Origin: Acetobacter conturbans
GTDB lineage: Bacteria > Pseudomonadota > Alphaproteobacteria > Acetobacterales > Acetobacteraceae
Reading direction: 5' to 3'
DNA length: 64,000 bases
Assembly: GCF_011516755.1 (NCBI RefSeq)
Contig: NZ_WOSY01000001.1
Location: forward strand, 372,001-436,000
Below are positions 8,861 through 18,316 of the stretch, piece after piece. Position 1 is the stretch's first letter. Each line of letters begins with the position of its first letter. Below the pieces are notes generated by a model. The model was given only the letters and a program-made list of their open reading frames with translations, had not been told where the DNA came from and ran no database searches. Position numbers and translations under genes: made by a program.

Positions 8861-9855
8861 ACCGACTGAGACTCCGTCTTTTTCTGGCCTCGTGCCTTAT
8901 TGGGGGGAGCATCGTTTCGCTTCCCCTCAATGCAGCCACCCTTCGCCACGCGAGTGTCCTGCATCATCCTCAGGTGCGTCTTTCGGATCTTTTCAACGGT
9001 CTGGCGCCCGATCAGGATTGCGATATCGGTCCCGCCCCGGCCCCCGGGCAGAACATTGTCATCGGGGCGGCTCAATTACAGGCCATCGCCCAGCAATACG
9101 GCGTTGACTGGGCCGATATTTCCGACATGGCACAGGCAACCGTTACCCGCGCCAGCCATACCATTTCGCAGGACGAGATCATGCCTCTGATCATCGCAGG
9201 ACTGCGGGACAGGGGCATTACAGACAGTGCAACGATTGAACTTTCGACATTTTCCGGTCCGACGGTAGCGGCTGACCTGACGACCCGGCCGCAACTGACC
9301 AATATCGTTTATGATGCGTCCCATGGGCGATTTTCGGCATTCTTTTCAGTCGCTTCCGCCGATACCACGCAATCATTCAGAGCCGATGGAACGGTCAGTT
9401 CCCATGTGGAAGTCGTAACGGCCAGTCACGATCTGACTGCCGGCCAGACTATCGAAGCGGCTGACCTCGAACTCACGTCTCTCGACTCACGCTCAGTGCC
9501 CGTAAAAGCCATTCTGGACCCGGCCGATATCACAGGCCACGCCGTCCGCCGGGCGATCAGCGCCCATACACCTCTGACACCCGAAATGACGGCACGGGTA
9601 ACTGTGGTGGACAAAGGAGCACCGGTGGTCCTCGACCTGTCCTCCACCGGCCTTCATCTCACCGCATCCGGTGTTGCTCTTGATGCTGGCGCATTGGGAG
9701 AGCGGATTCACGTCCTGAACCCGCTCTCCAAAATGGTGGTCGTGGGTGAGATTATCGACAGAAGCCGTGTTGCCGTTTCTCCTGGCAGTTCCCCCATGGC
9801 CGCAGATGCACGGGAACTCCGGGCCGCCGGGGTCAGATCACAAAAGAATATCTAG
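8857..9855 (+). CDS. flgA: Flagellar P-ring assembly chaperone FlgA
   Basis: 332 residues with a clear signal peptide (MNRLRLRLFLASCLIGG, then a hydrophobic core and cleavage near LNA-A, residue 26). The C-terminal half has the SAF-like domain (VVTASHDLTAGQTIEAADLE) and the region around NPLSKMVVVGEI that marks FlgA. FlgA guides P-ring (FlgI) assembly in the periplasm. Its ATG overlaps the flgG stop (ATGA), so translation is coupled. FlgI itself is not in the window. Confidence 0.93.
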   Translation: MNRLRLRLFLASCLIGGSIVSLPLNAATLRHASVLHHPQVRLSDLFNGLAPDQDCDIGPAPAPGQNIVIGAAQLQAIAQQYGVDWADISDMAQATVTRASHTISQDEIMPLIIAGLRDRGITDSATIELSTFSGPTVAADLTTRPQLTNIVYDASHGRFSAFFSVASADTTQSFRADGTVSSHVEVVTASHDLTAGQTIEAADLELTSLDSRSVPVKAILDPADITGHAVRRAISAHTPLTPEMTARVTVVDKGAPVVLDLSSTGLHLTASGVALDAGALGERIHVLNPLSKMVVVGEIIDRSRVAVSPGSSPMAADARELRAAGVRSQKNI

Positions 9856-9884
9856 AAACTTGTTGATTGGATCAATGTTTTTTC

Positions 9885-10610
9885 ATGAGACATTCATTGC
9901 CTCTCATTGCTTTGCTTGCCCTGACTGGCTGTAACGGCGGGATCGGGAGCCTCAGCGAAATTGGTCATCCGCCTGCGATGACCCGGACACAGGACCCTAC
10001 CCGTGACACTGCCTATCGTCCCGTGACCATGCCGATGCCACCACTCCAGCCGCCTCCTGCAGAGGAGGCCAGCCTCTGGAGGCCGGGAAGCCGTGCTTTC
10101 TTCAAAGACCAGCGCGCGGCTCAGGTGGGTGATCTGGTGACGATCATCGTGGATATCACCGACAATGCCACCATGGTTGACAATACCAGCGCGAGTGGAA
10201 CCGGAAGCGAGTCCATGGGGATGCCCAGCATTTTCGGCTTTCATGGCAAAGCACTGTCACACCTGACCAGCAGCAGCGCCTTTTCAACGTCCAGCAACAA
10301 CAGCAACACGGCGGCAGGCCGAATCAGCCGCAATGAAACTGTGACCGTCCGCGTTGCCGGAACGATCACGCAGGTTCTCCCTAACGGCAATTTCGTGGTT
10401 GTTGGCCGACAGGAAGTGCGCGTGAACAGTGAATTGCGTGAACTTCAGGTGACTGGTGTTGTAAGGCCACAGGATATCACCGCAGACAATACTGTTACCC
10501 ATGACCGCATGGCAGAGGCCCGCATCTCTTACGGCGGACGAGGACAGCTCTCGATCCTGCAGACCCCGCGATATGGTCAGCAACTTTTCGATGCCATCGC
10601 ACCATTCTGA
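9885..10610 (+). CDS. flgH: Flagellar L-ring lipoprotein FlgH
   Basis: 241 residues from the ATG at 9885. That start gives MRHSLPLIALLALTGC, a textbook lipoprotein signal with the acylated Cys at position 16; a TTG 18 bases upstream would add residues to the signal. The mature part has the FlgH landmarks SLWRPGSRAFFKDQRA, VGDLVTIIVDI and the C-terminal VRPQDITADNTVTHDRMAEARISYGG and GQQLFDAIAPF. FlgH forms the L ring in the outer membrane. Last gene of the flagellar run; it is followed by a 0.9-kb gap. Confidence 0.95.
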   Translation: MRHSLPLIALLALTGCNGGIGSLSEIGHPPAMTRTQDPTRDTAYRPVTMPMPPLQPPPAEEASLWRPGSRAFFKDQRAAQVGDLVTIIVDITDNATMVDNTSASGTGSESMGMPSIFGFHGKALSHLTSSSAFSTSSNNSNTAAGRISRNETVTVRVAGTITQVLPNGNFVVVGRQEVRVNSELRELQVTGVVRPQDITADNTVTHDRMAEARISYGGRGQLSILQTPRYGQQLFDAIAPF

Positions 10611-10671
10611 TGGCTAGCTGCCTGGCTAGAAAAGGGAATTTCGGAAAAATGATGGAAGCTTGTATCGTTTA

Positions 10672-10779
10672 GCGGCTGTTTCAAAAGCTCTATGCTGGCG
10701 AGCCAATGCTCGTTTACCCCGCTTCGATGCTTACGGCCTGAAATGATATTTGCGAGCGGCATCAAAAAACGCTCGTAAA
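10672..10779. repeat. Dispersed intergenic element, copy 1 (partial)
   Basis: Bases 10672-10740 (starting GGCTGTTTCAAAAGCTC) align closely with the start of the element at 40707, including the shared block TTCAAAAGCTCT-TGCT-GC and the later TCGATGCT/TCGGATGCT. A near-perfect hairpin (TTTGCGAGCG / CGCTCGTAAA, 10749-10779) follows; the other copy also has an internal hairpin. I cannot find the far end here, so this copy may be truncated or diverged. No transposase is visible. Confidence 0.5.
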
Positions 10780-11060
10780 TATCGACATACCCCACGAAGG
10801 GCGTCCGATAAGAAAGAGCTTCTGGAAACTGATCTCAGTCTCTGAAGTCTCTCCACTTCAGAATATGTCGGTTTTCAGAATGGTGGATCTCAAACATCCA
10901 TTGACGCAGGTTCCTCCGGTAGCGGCCTATTCCTGAGTGAAGCTTTGCATTTCCAAAAAAAGCTTGAATGCTTATCAGTCAGCCGACGACTTCGAATCTT
11001 CTAGTCACAGGCACCCGGATAATGGCTCGTTTCTATGGCCCTACGGGTTTTCATAAAACA

Positions 11061-11172
11061 ATCGGGGCATCGGGGCATCGGGGCATCGGGGCATCGGGGC
11101 ATCGGGGCATCGGGGCATCGGGGCATCGGGGCATCGGGGCATCGGGGCATCGGGGCATCGGGGCATCGGGGC
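11061..11172. repeat. Tandem array of an 8-bp unit, 14 perfect copies
   Basis: The unit ATCGGGGC is repeated exactly 14 times (112 bases) with no mismatch, between the convergent flgH and fusA genes. Because 8 is not a multiple of 3, every frame cycles through a 24-base period, giving repetitive GASGHRGI-type translations that are not a real protein. The array is immediately flanked by TAAAACA on the left and ACAGCAACC on the right. The rest of the gap (10611-11470) holds the dispersed element above and no gene I can support. Confidence 0.95.
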
Positions 11173-11470
11173 ACAGCAACCGAGAAAACACTATTTCCGC
11201 AACAAGCTTCGCGCCTCAAAACCATTCAAAGTGTTTCGAGGAGGCACACCTCATCCGCCAGCAAGCCCTCTGACAAAACAGCAGAATTCCACGCCAAAAA
11301 ATAAATTTATATGCCTTACATCACACGCAAAATAGGTTTTTCAGGACTTTCCTTCTTCCGCCTGAAGTGGCGAAACCTGTTCAAGGTAGTTTTCCGTCAG
11401 AATAGACGAAGGAGCAGGTTGCTCCGTCCAGACCCCTGCCTCTCCCCTGTTTGCGAAACATAATTTCCAT

Positions 11471-11499
11471 AAAAAAACCGGCCATAAAGGCCGGTTTTT
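11471..11499 (-). terminator. Intrinsic terminator of fusA
   Basis: Perfect 11-bp stem AAAAACCGGCC / GGCCGGTTTTT with a 5-base loop, followed on the minus strand by a run of T (complement of 11471-11477), 24 bases beyond the fusA stop. Confidence 0.85.
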
Positions 11500-11522
11500 C
11501 TTTGAAACGATCAAAGGGCAGA

Positions 11523-13613
11523 TCAGGCGGATTTCGCCATGATCTCCTCGGCCACGTTGCGCGGCACGGGATCGTAATGGTGGAACTGCATCGTGAAGGA
11601 TGCGCGTCCCTTCGTCATCGAACGCAGGTGCGAGATATAGCCGAACATTTCCTTCAGCGGCACCTGAGCGCGAACCATCACGGTCGAACCAGCCGTTTCC
11701 TGACTCTGGATCATGCCACGACGACGATTAAGATCGCCCACAACGTCACCAACGTGATCGTTCGGGGTCGTCACTTCCACGTCCATGATCGGCTCAAGGA
11801 TCACCGGACCGGCGCTTTTCATGCCTTCACGGAAGCAGGCCTTTGCCGCGATTTCGAACGCCAGAGCGGACGAATCAACGTCATGGTACTTACCATCGAG
11901 CAGCGTGAACTTGAAGTCCACCGTCGGGAAGCCCGCAAGCACACCACTGGAAGACTGAACGCGAATGCCCTTTTCGACGGCCGGGATATATTCCCGTGGA
12001 ACCGTACCACCGACAACCTTGTTCTCGAACACGATGCCTTCGTTACGTTCCTGCGGCGCAAACTGGATCTTCACTTCAGCGAACTGACCCGAACCACCAG
12101 ACTGCTTCTTATGTGTGTAGGTCTCAATGTGCGTCTTCGTGATCGTCTCACGATAAGCCACCTGGGGAGCGCCAACATTCGCTTCCACACTATACTCACG
12201 ACGCAGACGGTCGATGATGATGTCGAGATGCAACTCGCCCATACCGGACAGAATGGTCTGACCCGTTTCCTGATCGGTCTTCAGACGCAGGGAAGGATCT
12301 TCACCGGCCAGCTTCTGCAGAGCCAGCGTCATCTTCTCGACGGCGTCCTTCGTCTTCGGCTCGACAGAGATGTCGATAACCGGGACCGGGAAGCTCATAC
12401 GCTCCAGAATGACCGGATCTGCGCCATCAGCCAGCGTATCACCCGTCTGCGTGTCTTTCAGACCCACGAACGCGGCAATGTCACCAGCGTGAACTTCGGA
12501 CAGTTCTTCGCGCTTGTCGGCATGCATCTGGTAGATACGACCGATACGTTCCTTGTGGCCCTTAGTCGTGTTGAGGATGGTGTCACCCGTCTTCAGCACG
12601 CCACGATAAACGCGGACGAAGGTCAGTGTGCCGTATTTGTCGTTGATGATCTTGAACGCAAGACCAGCGAACTTGCCATCCGGATCAACCGGGATGATCG
12701 GCAGCTTCTTGTCGTCAGACTCTTCCTCACCTTCCGGCGGAGCGCAACGGATGCCCTCAACGTCGTTAGGAGCAGGCAGGTAGTCGATCACGGCATCGAG
12801 AAGCGGCTGAACGCCCTTGTTCTTGAAGGCCGTACCACAGAGGACCGGACGGAACTCACCGGAGATCGTGCCCTTCTTGATGCAACGCTTCAGGGTCTCG
12901 ACAGAAACGTCACCCTTCTCGAAATACTCTTCCATGGCATCGTTATCGACAGCCAGAGCCGTGTCGAGGAGGTTCTGGCGCGCTTCAGCCGCCTTTTCCT
13001 TCAGATCAGCCGGAATTTCTTCATCGTGGAATTTTGCGCCAAGCTCGCCGCCTTCCCACACAATCGCCTTCATCTCGACCAGGTCGACAACACCGATGAA
13101 GTTTTCCTCTGTGCCGATCGGCAACTGCAGGGGAATCGCGATGATATCGAGCTTCTCCTTCAGGGTGCTGAAGGCATAGTAGAAGTCGGCGCCGGTACGA
13201 TCGAGCTTGTTGATGAAGATGACGCGCGGAACGTTGTAGCGGTCAGCGAGACGCCAGTTGGTCTCGGACTGCGGCTGCACGCCGGCCACACCTTCGATGA
13301 TGAAGATGGCGCCATCGAGCACACGGAGCGAGCGGTTCACTTCGATGTTGAAGTCGATGTGGCCCGGAGTGTCGATGATGTTGATGCGGTGGTCATCCCA
13401 CACGCAGGTCACAGCAGCGGAGGTAATCGTGATGCCGCGCTCACGCTCCTGCGCCATGTAATCGGTCGTGGTGTTGCCCTCGTGGACCTCGCCGATCTTA
13501 TGGGACACGCCTGTGTAATACAGGATGCGCTCGGTCGTCGTGGTCTTGCCCGCGTCAATGTGCGCGGTAATCCCGATATTACGGATTTTCGAGAGTTCGG
13601 ACTGGGCTGACAC
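11523..13613 (-). CDS. fusA: Elongation factor G
   Basis: 696 residues, normal EF-G length. GTPase motifs: AHIDAGKT (17-24, P-loop), the switch region with RGITI, DTPGH (81-85) and NKLD (135-138). Domain IV carries the VAYRETI segment, and the C-terminus has the EF-G domain V pattern ([27 protein letters not shown]). It catalyses ribosomal translocation. It is canonical in sequence but is not inside an rpsL-rpsG-fusA-tuf operon here: rpmB lies upstream on the same strand, about 0.2 kb away, and nothing translational lies downstream. An intrinsic terminator follows. Confidence 0.98.
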   Translation of the reverse strand: MSAQSELSKIRNIGITAHIDAGKTTTTERILYYTGVSHKIGEVHEGNTTTDYMAQERERGITITSAAVTCVWDDHRINIIDTPGHIDFNIEVNRSLRVLDGAIFIIEGVAGVQPQSETNWRLADRYNVPRVIFINKLDRTGADFYYAFSTLKEKLDIIAIPLQLPIGTEENFIGVVDLVEMKAIVWEGGELGAKFHDEEIPADLKEKAAEARQNLLDTALAVDNDAMEEYFEKGDVSVETLKRCIKKGTISGEFRPVLCGTAFKNKGVQPLLDAVIDYLPAPNDVEGIRCAPPEGEEESDDKKLPIIPVDPDGKFAGLAFKIINDKYGTLTFVRVYRGVLKTGDTILNTTKGHKERIGRIYQMHADKREELSEVHAGDIAAFVGLKDTQTGDTLADGADPVILERMSFPVPVIDISVEPKTKDAVEKMTLALQKLAGEDPSLRLKTDQETGQTILSGMGELHLDIIIDRLRREYSVEANVGAPQVAYRETITKTHIETYTHKKQSGGSGQFAEVKIQFAPQERNEGIVFENKVVGGTVPREYIPAVEKGIRVQSSSGVLAGFPTVDFKFTLLDGKYHDVDSSALAFEIAAKACFREGMKSAGPVILEPIMDVEVTTPNDHVGDVVGDLNRRRGMIQSQETAGSTVMVRAQVPLKEMFGYISHLRSMTKGRASFTMQFHHYDPVPRNVAEEIMAKSA

Positions 13614-13809
13614 GGGGCTTCTCCGGGAAACGGCTGGGCCAGGATTTCAGACAGGAGCGCAAAACACACGAGGCGCGGCAGAAGAATCCTGCCCGCGCCT
13701 TCTGACCCTGTCGAACGCGGCCTGCGTTCCGGCGGGTTGTGCAATCACGCTGTCCCCGCATGCGCGGGGGCGATCAGGCGCTGGTCATTCTGGCATGACC
13801 AGCAGCGAA

Positions 13810-14112
13810 TCAGGCAGCAGCAGCCTGTTTCTTGCCCTGTGCGCGCAGAATACGACGCTTGAGCACCAGAGACTCTGGTGTCAGGCTGCGATTCGGCGTG
13901 CCGAGCAGATAGGCATCGAGACCGCCATTGTGCTCGATCGTGCGCAGGCCACGCGTCGTGACACGCATGGAAATCGGCGCACCGAGAATGTCGGAAAGAA
14001 CCGACGCTTCCTGCAGGTTCGGCAGGAAACGGCGGCGGGACTTATTATTGGCGTGGCTGACATTGTTGCCCGTCAGCACACCCTTGCCAGTGATCTCGCA
14101 ACGGCGGGACAT
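13810..14112 (-). CDS. rpmB: 50S ribosomal protein L28
   Basis: 100 residues from the ATG complementary to 14110-14112, preceded by a GAGG site. The N-terminus [29 protein letters not shown] is the bL28 signature, and the middle [15 protein letters not shown] and [19 protein letters not shown] fit the longer alphaproteobacterial form. The tail is basic and Ala-rich (KKQAAAA). It is a small basic protein of the large subunit. A short GC stem (13754-13769) lies between it and fusA. Confidence 0.97.
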   Translation of the reverse strand: MSRRCEITGKGVLTGNNVSHANNKSRRRFLPNLQEASVLSDILGAPISMRVTTRGLRTIEHNGGLDAYLLGTPNRSLTPESLVLKRRILRAQGKKQAAAA

Positions 14113-14306
14113 CGGTTTATCCTCGGTCAAAAAACAGGAACACGGGCCGAGGCAAAAGCCCGGCTCTCATCCTTGTGCAATCAGGCGCGGCTTATGACGG
14201 AGGCACGCCCGCCCGTCAAGCAAACAGTGGCGAAAAGCGGTGTTCCCTGCATATTTTGCATGGATTCAGGAAAGACGCCGCCGCATTTCATACCGTTCGG
14301 AAGGTC

Positions 14307-14591
14307 TCAGGCGCTCCCAGACCGGCGGGACTTTTCAGCATCATCCAGCTCCCCCGACCGGACGCTCTGCACGGCGCTCTCGAGAATACGCAGGATCGTC
14401 TCACGGTCCATCGTCCGTGACAGCAGCCCCAGCGAGCCGCCAAGCAGGGCTGAGGCCACGGCCAGAGGCGCATGATTTTCATCAAGCAAATGGTCGATGG
14501 CGTGTTCGATGACCATGGCGCACTTCGTCAGCTCCTCGGAAACCTGCTCCATCTGGGGACCATCCGCGGGGGACTGTGTGTTGTCGCTCAT
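14307..14591 (-). CDS. Small hypothetical protein
   Basis: 94 residues, strong AAGGAG site before the ATG. It is acidic at the start (MSDNTQSPADGPQMEQ), then mostly helical, with a moderately hydrophobic middle (LAVASALLGGSLGLLSRTM) that is too polar at its ends to be a sure membrane segment, then ETILRILESAVQSVRSG. I recognise no family. It lies 70 bases upstream of the ABC exporter on the opposite side of its stop, in the same direction as rpmB. The good ribosome site and clean codon use support a real gene. Confidence 0.6.
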   Translation of the reverse strand: MSDNTQSPADGPQMEQVSEELTKCAMVIEHAIDHLLDENHAPLAVASALLGGSLGLLSRTMDRETILRILESAVQSVRSGELDDAEKSRRSGSA

Positions 14592-14660
14592 TTTCGTTCT
14601 CCTTTATTCGCCCGGGCAGCGCCGCGAGCGGATTACCTCTGTCATACGGCGCCGGATATC

Positions 14661-16523
14661 TCAGACATCCTGCAAAGAGCCATGCGCCCTGGAAACGGAC
14701 TCGGCCTCCAGAACCGGTTCGGACGGCGCGGAATCCTGCGCTGCCCACATCGCGGCATACAGGCCGTTACGGGCGATCAGATCAGCGTGGCATCCGCGCT
14801 CCTGAACCAGACCATTGCCCAGCACCAGTATTTCGTCTGCCTCGACAATGGTTGAAAGACGGTGGGCGATCACGACTGTGGTACGTTCAGCCGACACGGC
14901 CCGCAGGGCGGACTGGATTTCGCGCTCCGTATGCGTATCGAGGGCGCTGGTCGCCTCATCGAGAATCAGCAGGCGCGGATCTTTCAGGATCGTCCGGGCG
15001 ATGGCCACACGCTGTTTCTCGCCACCTGAAAGCTTCAGCCCCCGTTCGCCGACGCGGGTGTTGTAACCCTCCGGCAGCGACAGGATGAAGTCATGGATGC
15101 GGGCGAGCCTTGCGGCCTGCTCGATGTCCGCCGGAGACGCCCCCAGACGCCCGTAGGCGATGTTGTAGCCGATCGTGTCGTTGAACAGCACCGTGTCCTG
15201 CGGCACCACGCCTATGGCGGCGCGCAGGTCAGACTGACGGTAATCCCGGACATCATGCCCGTCGATCATCACCTGACCGGAAGACGTATCGTAAAAACGA
15301 AACAGCAGGCGGCTGATGGTGGATTTCCCTGCCCCGGTCGGTCCGACAATGGCGACCATTCCCCCCGGCGACACCGAGAAACTGACACCGTGCAAAATCT
15401 CTCGGTCCTTGCGGTAGCCGAAATGAACGTCGCGAAACTCCACACTCACCGGAGGAGCGTCTTTCAGGTGTGCGGCGATGGGCAGTGGATTCGCGGGGTC
15501 GGCGACCTCCACGTTTTCATCCAGCAGCCCGAGCATATGCTCCAGATCGACCAGCGAATTGCGGATCGACGAATAGATCGAGCCGAGGAAGTTCAGCGGC
15601 GCGTAAAGCTGGAGCAGGTAGGTGTTGATCAGCACGAACTGCCCGACGGTCAGATGCCCCGCCGCCACGTCGTGTCCCGCGAGCAGCATGACCAGCGTGA
15701 GAGCCAGACCGATGATGGCGGCCTGCCCGAAATTCAGCGCACTCAGGGAATATTGCGTGTGGATGGCAGCGCGGGCGTAGCGTGTCTGGGCATCGCCATA
15801 GCGCGTTGCCTCGTGGGCCTCATTGCCGAAATACTTGACCGTCTCGTAGTTCAGCAGGCTGTCGAGTGCCTTGCCCGAAGCTTCGCTGTTGATGTCGTTC
15901 ATCGTGCGGCGAATACCGATTCGCCATGAGGTGAACGCGAACGTGAACAGGACATATCCGACGACCGCGCCGAAGATCAGGGCGGCATAACGCCAGTCGA
16001 ACACTCGCCAGATCAGGCCGATGACGAGAACGGCTTCCAGCAGTGTCGGCAGGATGACCAGCCCCATGCGCAGCAGGGTTTCCACGCCCTCGGTGCCGCG
16101 CTCGATCGCACGCGTGACGCCACCGGAGCGCCGGTCGAGGTGAAAGCGCAGCGAGAGGTCGTGCATATGCTCGAAGCTGGTCAGGGCCGCGTCACGGGCG
16201 ACGCGGTAGCGCACGGGGGCGAACACAGCATCACGCAGTTCGTTGAACGCGGCAGCGACAAGCCGCACAAGGCCATAGCCGATGATGAGCATGACCGGCA
16301 TGGCCGCGATGCCAAGCGGATGCGAAAGATCGTCAATGACGCGGCTGTAGACCCACGGCACCGCTACCGTGGCCAGCTTTGCGGCCACGAGCAGCAATGC
16401 CACACCCGTGACACGCAGACGCAGTTTCGGATCGTTGCGGGGCCAGAGATAGGGCAGCAGACGGGAGAGGGTCACTCCGGCGGGTTTGGCCGGGCGCGAA
16501 TTGGTTTGGGAAGGCGGACTCAT
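14661..16523 (-). CDS. Atm1-type ABC exporter, fused permease and ATPase
   Basis: 620 residues: an N-terminal six-helix ABC membrane domain (about 30-330) and a C-terminal nucleotide-binding domain. ATPase motifs are Walker A GPTGAGKST, signature LSGGEKQRVAIARTI, Walker B LLILDEATSALD and H-loop IAHRLST. The permease has the stretch LLNYETVKYFGNEAHEATRY, which is characteristic of the Atm1/ABCB7/HMT1 group. Members export glutathione-linked sulfur or metal conjugates, so a role in metal handling or iron-sulfur supply is likely. It acts as a homodimer in the inner membrane. The gene order gives no further clue. Confidence 0.88.
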   Translation of the reverse strand: MSPPSQTNSRPAKPAGVTLSRLLPYLWPRNDPKLRLRVTGVALLLVAAKLATVAVPWVYSRVIDDLSHPLGIAAMPVMLIIGYGLVRLVAAAFNELRDAVFAPVRYRVARDAALTSFEHMHDLSLRFHLDRRSGGVTRAIERGTEGVETLLRMGLVILPTLLEAVLVIGLIWRVFDWRYAALIFGAVVGYVLFTFAFTSWRIGIRRTMNDINSEASGKALDSLLNYETVKYFGNEAHEATRYGDAQTRYARAAIHTQYSLSALNFGQAAIIGLALTLVMLLAGHDVAAGHLTVGQFVLINTYLLQLYAPLNFLGSIYSSIRNSLVDLEHMLGLLDENVEVADPANPLPIAAHLKDAPPVSVEFRDVHFGYRKDREILHGVSFSVSPGGMVAIVGPTGAGKSTISRLLFRFYDTSSGQVMIDGHDVRDYRQSDLRAAIGVVPQDTVLFNDTIGYNIAYGRLGASPADIEQAARLARIHDFILSLPEGYNTRVGERGLKLSGGEKQRVAIARTILKDPRLLILDEATSALDTHTEREIQSALRAVSAERTTVVIAHRLSTIVEADEILVLGNGLVQERGCHADLIARNGLYAAMWAAQDSAPSEPVLEAESVSRAHGSLQDV

Positions 16524-16735
16524 CGTATCGGATGTGGCACGTTATCGCCGTTTTGCAACCCTGCGAGCGCATGAATGCGGTTTGGCGCAGGACATTGTCA
16601 GCCCTCGCCGCGCCCCGTAGGAGGGAAAGGACCGGACCATTTTCCCGGCTCCAGCCTTTCGGCACCTTTCGGATGAGCGCCATGCACCCAAGTTCCCCAC
16701 AACCGTTTCCGCGGACTGCTCCGGGAGAGTCCGCC

Positions 16736-17575
16736 ATGAACGGCTTCATGCGCCATATCGAAGCCTGCAACACGGCGATCCTGCCCGGAGACCGACGCGT
16801 ATTCCGCATCGAGGGTGAGGTGGTCGGCTATGTCGATCCGCGAATCGCTCCCTCTCTTGAGGCGATGGGCCTCGCGGATGCCGATGGTTTCTCACTGAAC
16901 GCGCCCGAGCGACTGGAAGCCATCGGCGAGGAACTGGCGAGGCAGGGGCTTTATCGCACGCACAACGAGCTTTTCGACGTATGGGGCGCAGACGGTGAGC
17001 CACCGCTGGGACGCATCGATCGGGGCGCCCTGCCGCTGTTCGGCTTCATTGGTGTTGGCGTCCATCTCAACGGGCTTGTGCGCAGGGAAGACGGACTGCA
17101 TCTCTGGATCGGTCGACGGGCGCGCGACAAACGGCTCGACCCCGGCAAGCTGGATCATCTCGTGGCGGGGGGTGTTCCCGCCGGTCTTACGCCCGATGTC
17201 GCCATTCTCAAGGAAGCGGAAGAAGAAGCGAGCCTTCCGGCGGACGTGGTGCGTCGGGGCGCGAAAAAGGTCGGGGTGCTTCACTATGCGCTGGAACGCG
17301 CTGAAGGGCTGCGCCGGGATCGGCTGATTTGTTACGACCTGCTGCTGCCGGACAGTTTCCAGCCTGTTCCGGCCGACGGCGAAGTGGAGGAATTCCTGCT
17401 TCTCCCCATCGCCGAGATTTTTCGGCTGGTTCGGGACACGGATGAATTCAAGTTCAACGTCAATCTGGTGTTGATCGATCTCTTCCTGCGGGAGGGTTTG
17501 ATTGATGAACGGTCCGAGGCTGGTGAGGCTCTGCGACAGGGACTTCAGGGTGACAGTGCAGTCACTTCAGCGTGA
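16736..17575 (+). CDS. Nudix hydrolase with DUF4743-like N-terminal domain
   Basis: I chose the ATG at 16736 because GGGAGAG lies 8 bases upstream; upstream ATGs at 16673 and 16682 are less well served. 279 residues. The first ~110 residues (MNGFMRHIEACNTAI... RTHNELFDVWG) match the DUF4743 domain found before Nudix domains in thiamine-related and YJR142W-like proteins. The Nudix box spans GGVPAGLTPDVAILKEAEEEASL with the catalytic EAEEEA core; it departs from the textbook REUXEE by having KEAEEE. Nudix enzymes cleave X-linked nucleoside diphosphates; the substrate here is unknown. The stop overlaps the next start as ATGA. Confidence 0.82.
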   Translation: MNGFMRHIEACNTAILPGDRRVFRIEGEVVGYVDPRIAPSLEAMGLADADGFSLNAPERLEAIGEELARQGLYRTHNELFDVWGADGEPPLGRIDRGALPLFGFIGVGVHLNGLVRREDGLHLWIGRRARDKRLDPGKLDHLVAGGVPAGLTPDVAILKEAEEEASLPADVVRRGAKKVGVLHYALERAEGLRRDRLICYDLLLPDSFQPVPADGEVEEFLLLPIAEIFRLVRDTDEFKFNVNLVLIDLFLREGLIDERSEAGEALRQGLQGDSAVTSA

Positions 17576-18009
17576 AACGAGGAGCGGCCTTTGCTGTGGC
17601 GGGTCTGCTGGAACTGGTTTTATCCGGATGTCAGACCGTCCCGCCGTCTCCTGCCCTGCCTGCATCATGCGCAGCGCTCGCTGCAAAGGCCTCCGTGCAG
17701 ATCACGCTGATGTTTGGTCTGACCACGCCGGAACATCAGGCGATCAGGGAGCAGGACTGGCAGGATTTCCTGCAACGGGACGTCAGTTCGCGCTTCCCGA
17801 TGGGCCTGACGGTGTTGTCAGGAGAAGGGAAATGGCGACCGGATGAGGCTTCTCCGACTGAGAGTGAACCCTCCCGTCTGGTATGGATCGTTACCGCCGA
17901 CACACCGGATCTTCCGGTGCGTATTGGGGCCATTCGCCGGGCGTATCGGACACGGTTTCACCAGCAATCCGTCGGAGTGAGTCTGACCCGCGCCTGCTCG
18001 GCATTCTGA
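17572..18009 (+). CDS. Putative lipoprotein, DUF3574-like
   Basis: 145 residues. It begins MKRGAAFAVAGLLELVLSGC, a lipoprotein signal with LSGC and the acylated Cys at position 20. The mature part has VQITLMFGL, then WQDFLQRDVSSRFPMGLTVLSGEGKW, the pattern of DUF3574 proteins (FL...V..RFP.GLTV....G.W). The function of that family is unknown. Its ATG overlaps the Nudix stop (ATGA), so the two are translationally coupled, although one product is cytoplasmic and the other is anchored in the envelope. The 307-base gap after it (18010-18316) holds no gene, terminator or repeat that I can support. Confidence 0.72.
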   Translation: MKRGAAFAVAGLLELVLSGCQTVPPSPALPASCAALAAKASVQITLMFGLTTPEHQAIREQDWQDFLQRDVSSRFPMGLTVLSGEGKWRPDEASPTESEPSRLVWIVTADTPDLPVRIGAIRRAYRTRFHQQSVGVSLTRACSAF

Positions 18010-18316
18010 TCGGGAGGGCTTCACCTGCGTTGGGGCTGACACACGAGAAGAGTAGAGCCAAGGTTCCATCCTTATCCCCGCAAAGGGTCGCACACCTTTG
18101 GAAGTTGACTTATTGCGCAAGAGACGGGGGCAAAAAGGCCGGAGGTCACTTCCGGGGCCGGGCAGAGACTGGGCTTTCTGTCTGACGGTGCAATCTTTGT
18201 TCAGGTCGCTATGACACGGTCCCGCAAAACCGGACGGCCTCACCGTTCGTATCGAACCGTCGAAACCACGCATGTCCTGTCTGAAATGGGCCGCATAAAG
18301 AGCTGAAAGCAGCCCC

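Noticed and set aside
10577-10795. 72-codon minus-strand open frame over the first dispersed element
   Set aside because: Weak codon use; it covers the repeat and shows no ribosome site.
11061-11172. CRISPR array
   Set aside because: The repeats are 8 bases and contiguous, with no spacers and no cas genes near.
10968-11273. Protein with GASGHRGI repeats
   Set aside because: The repeats follow from the 8-bp DNA array in every frame and both strands; no ribosome site and no non-repeat domain.
11451-13610. A long plus-strand open frame of 719 codons
   Set aside because: It lies exactly antisense to fusA, whose GTPase motifs are clear. It has no domain and is a product of the codon use of fusA.
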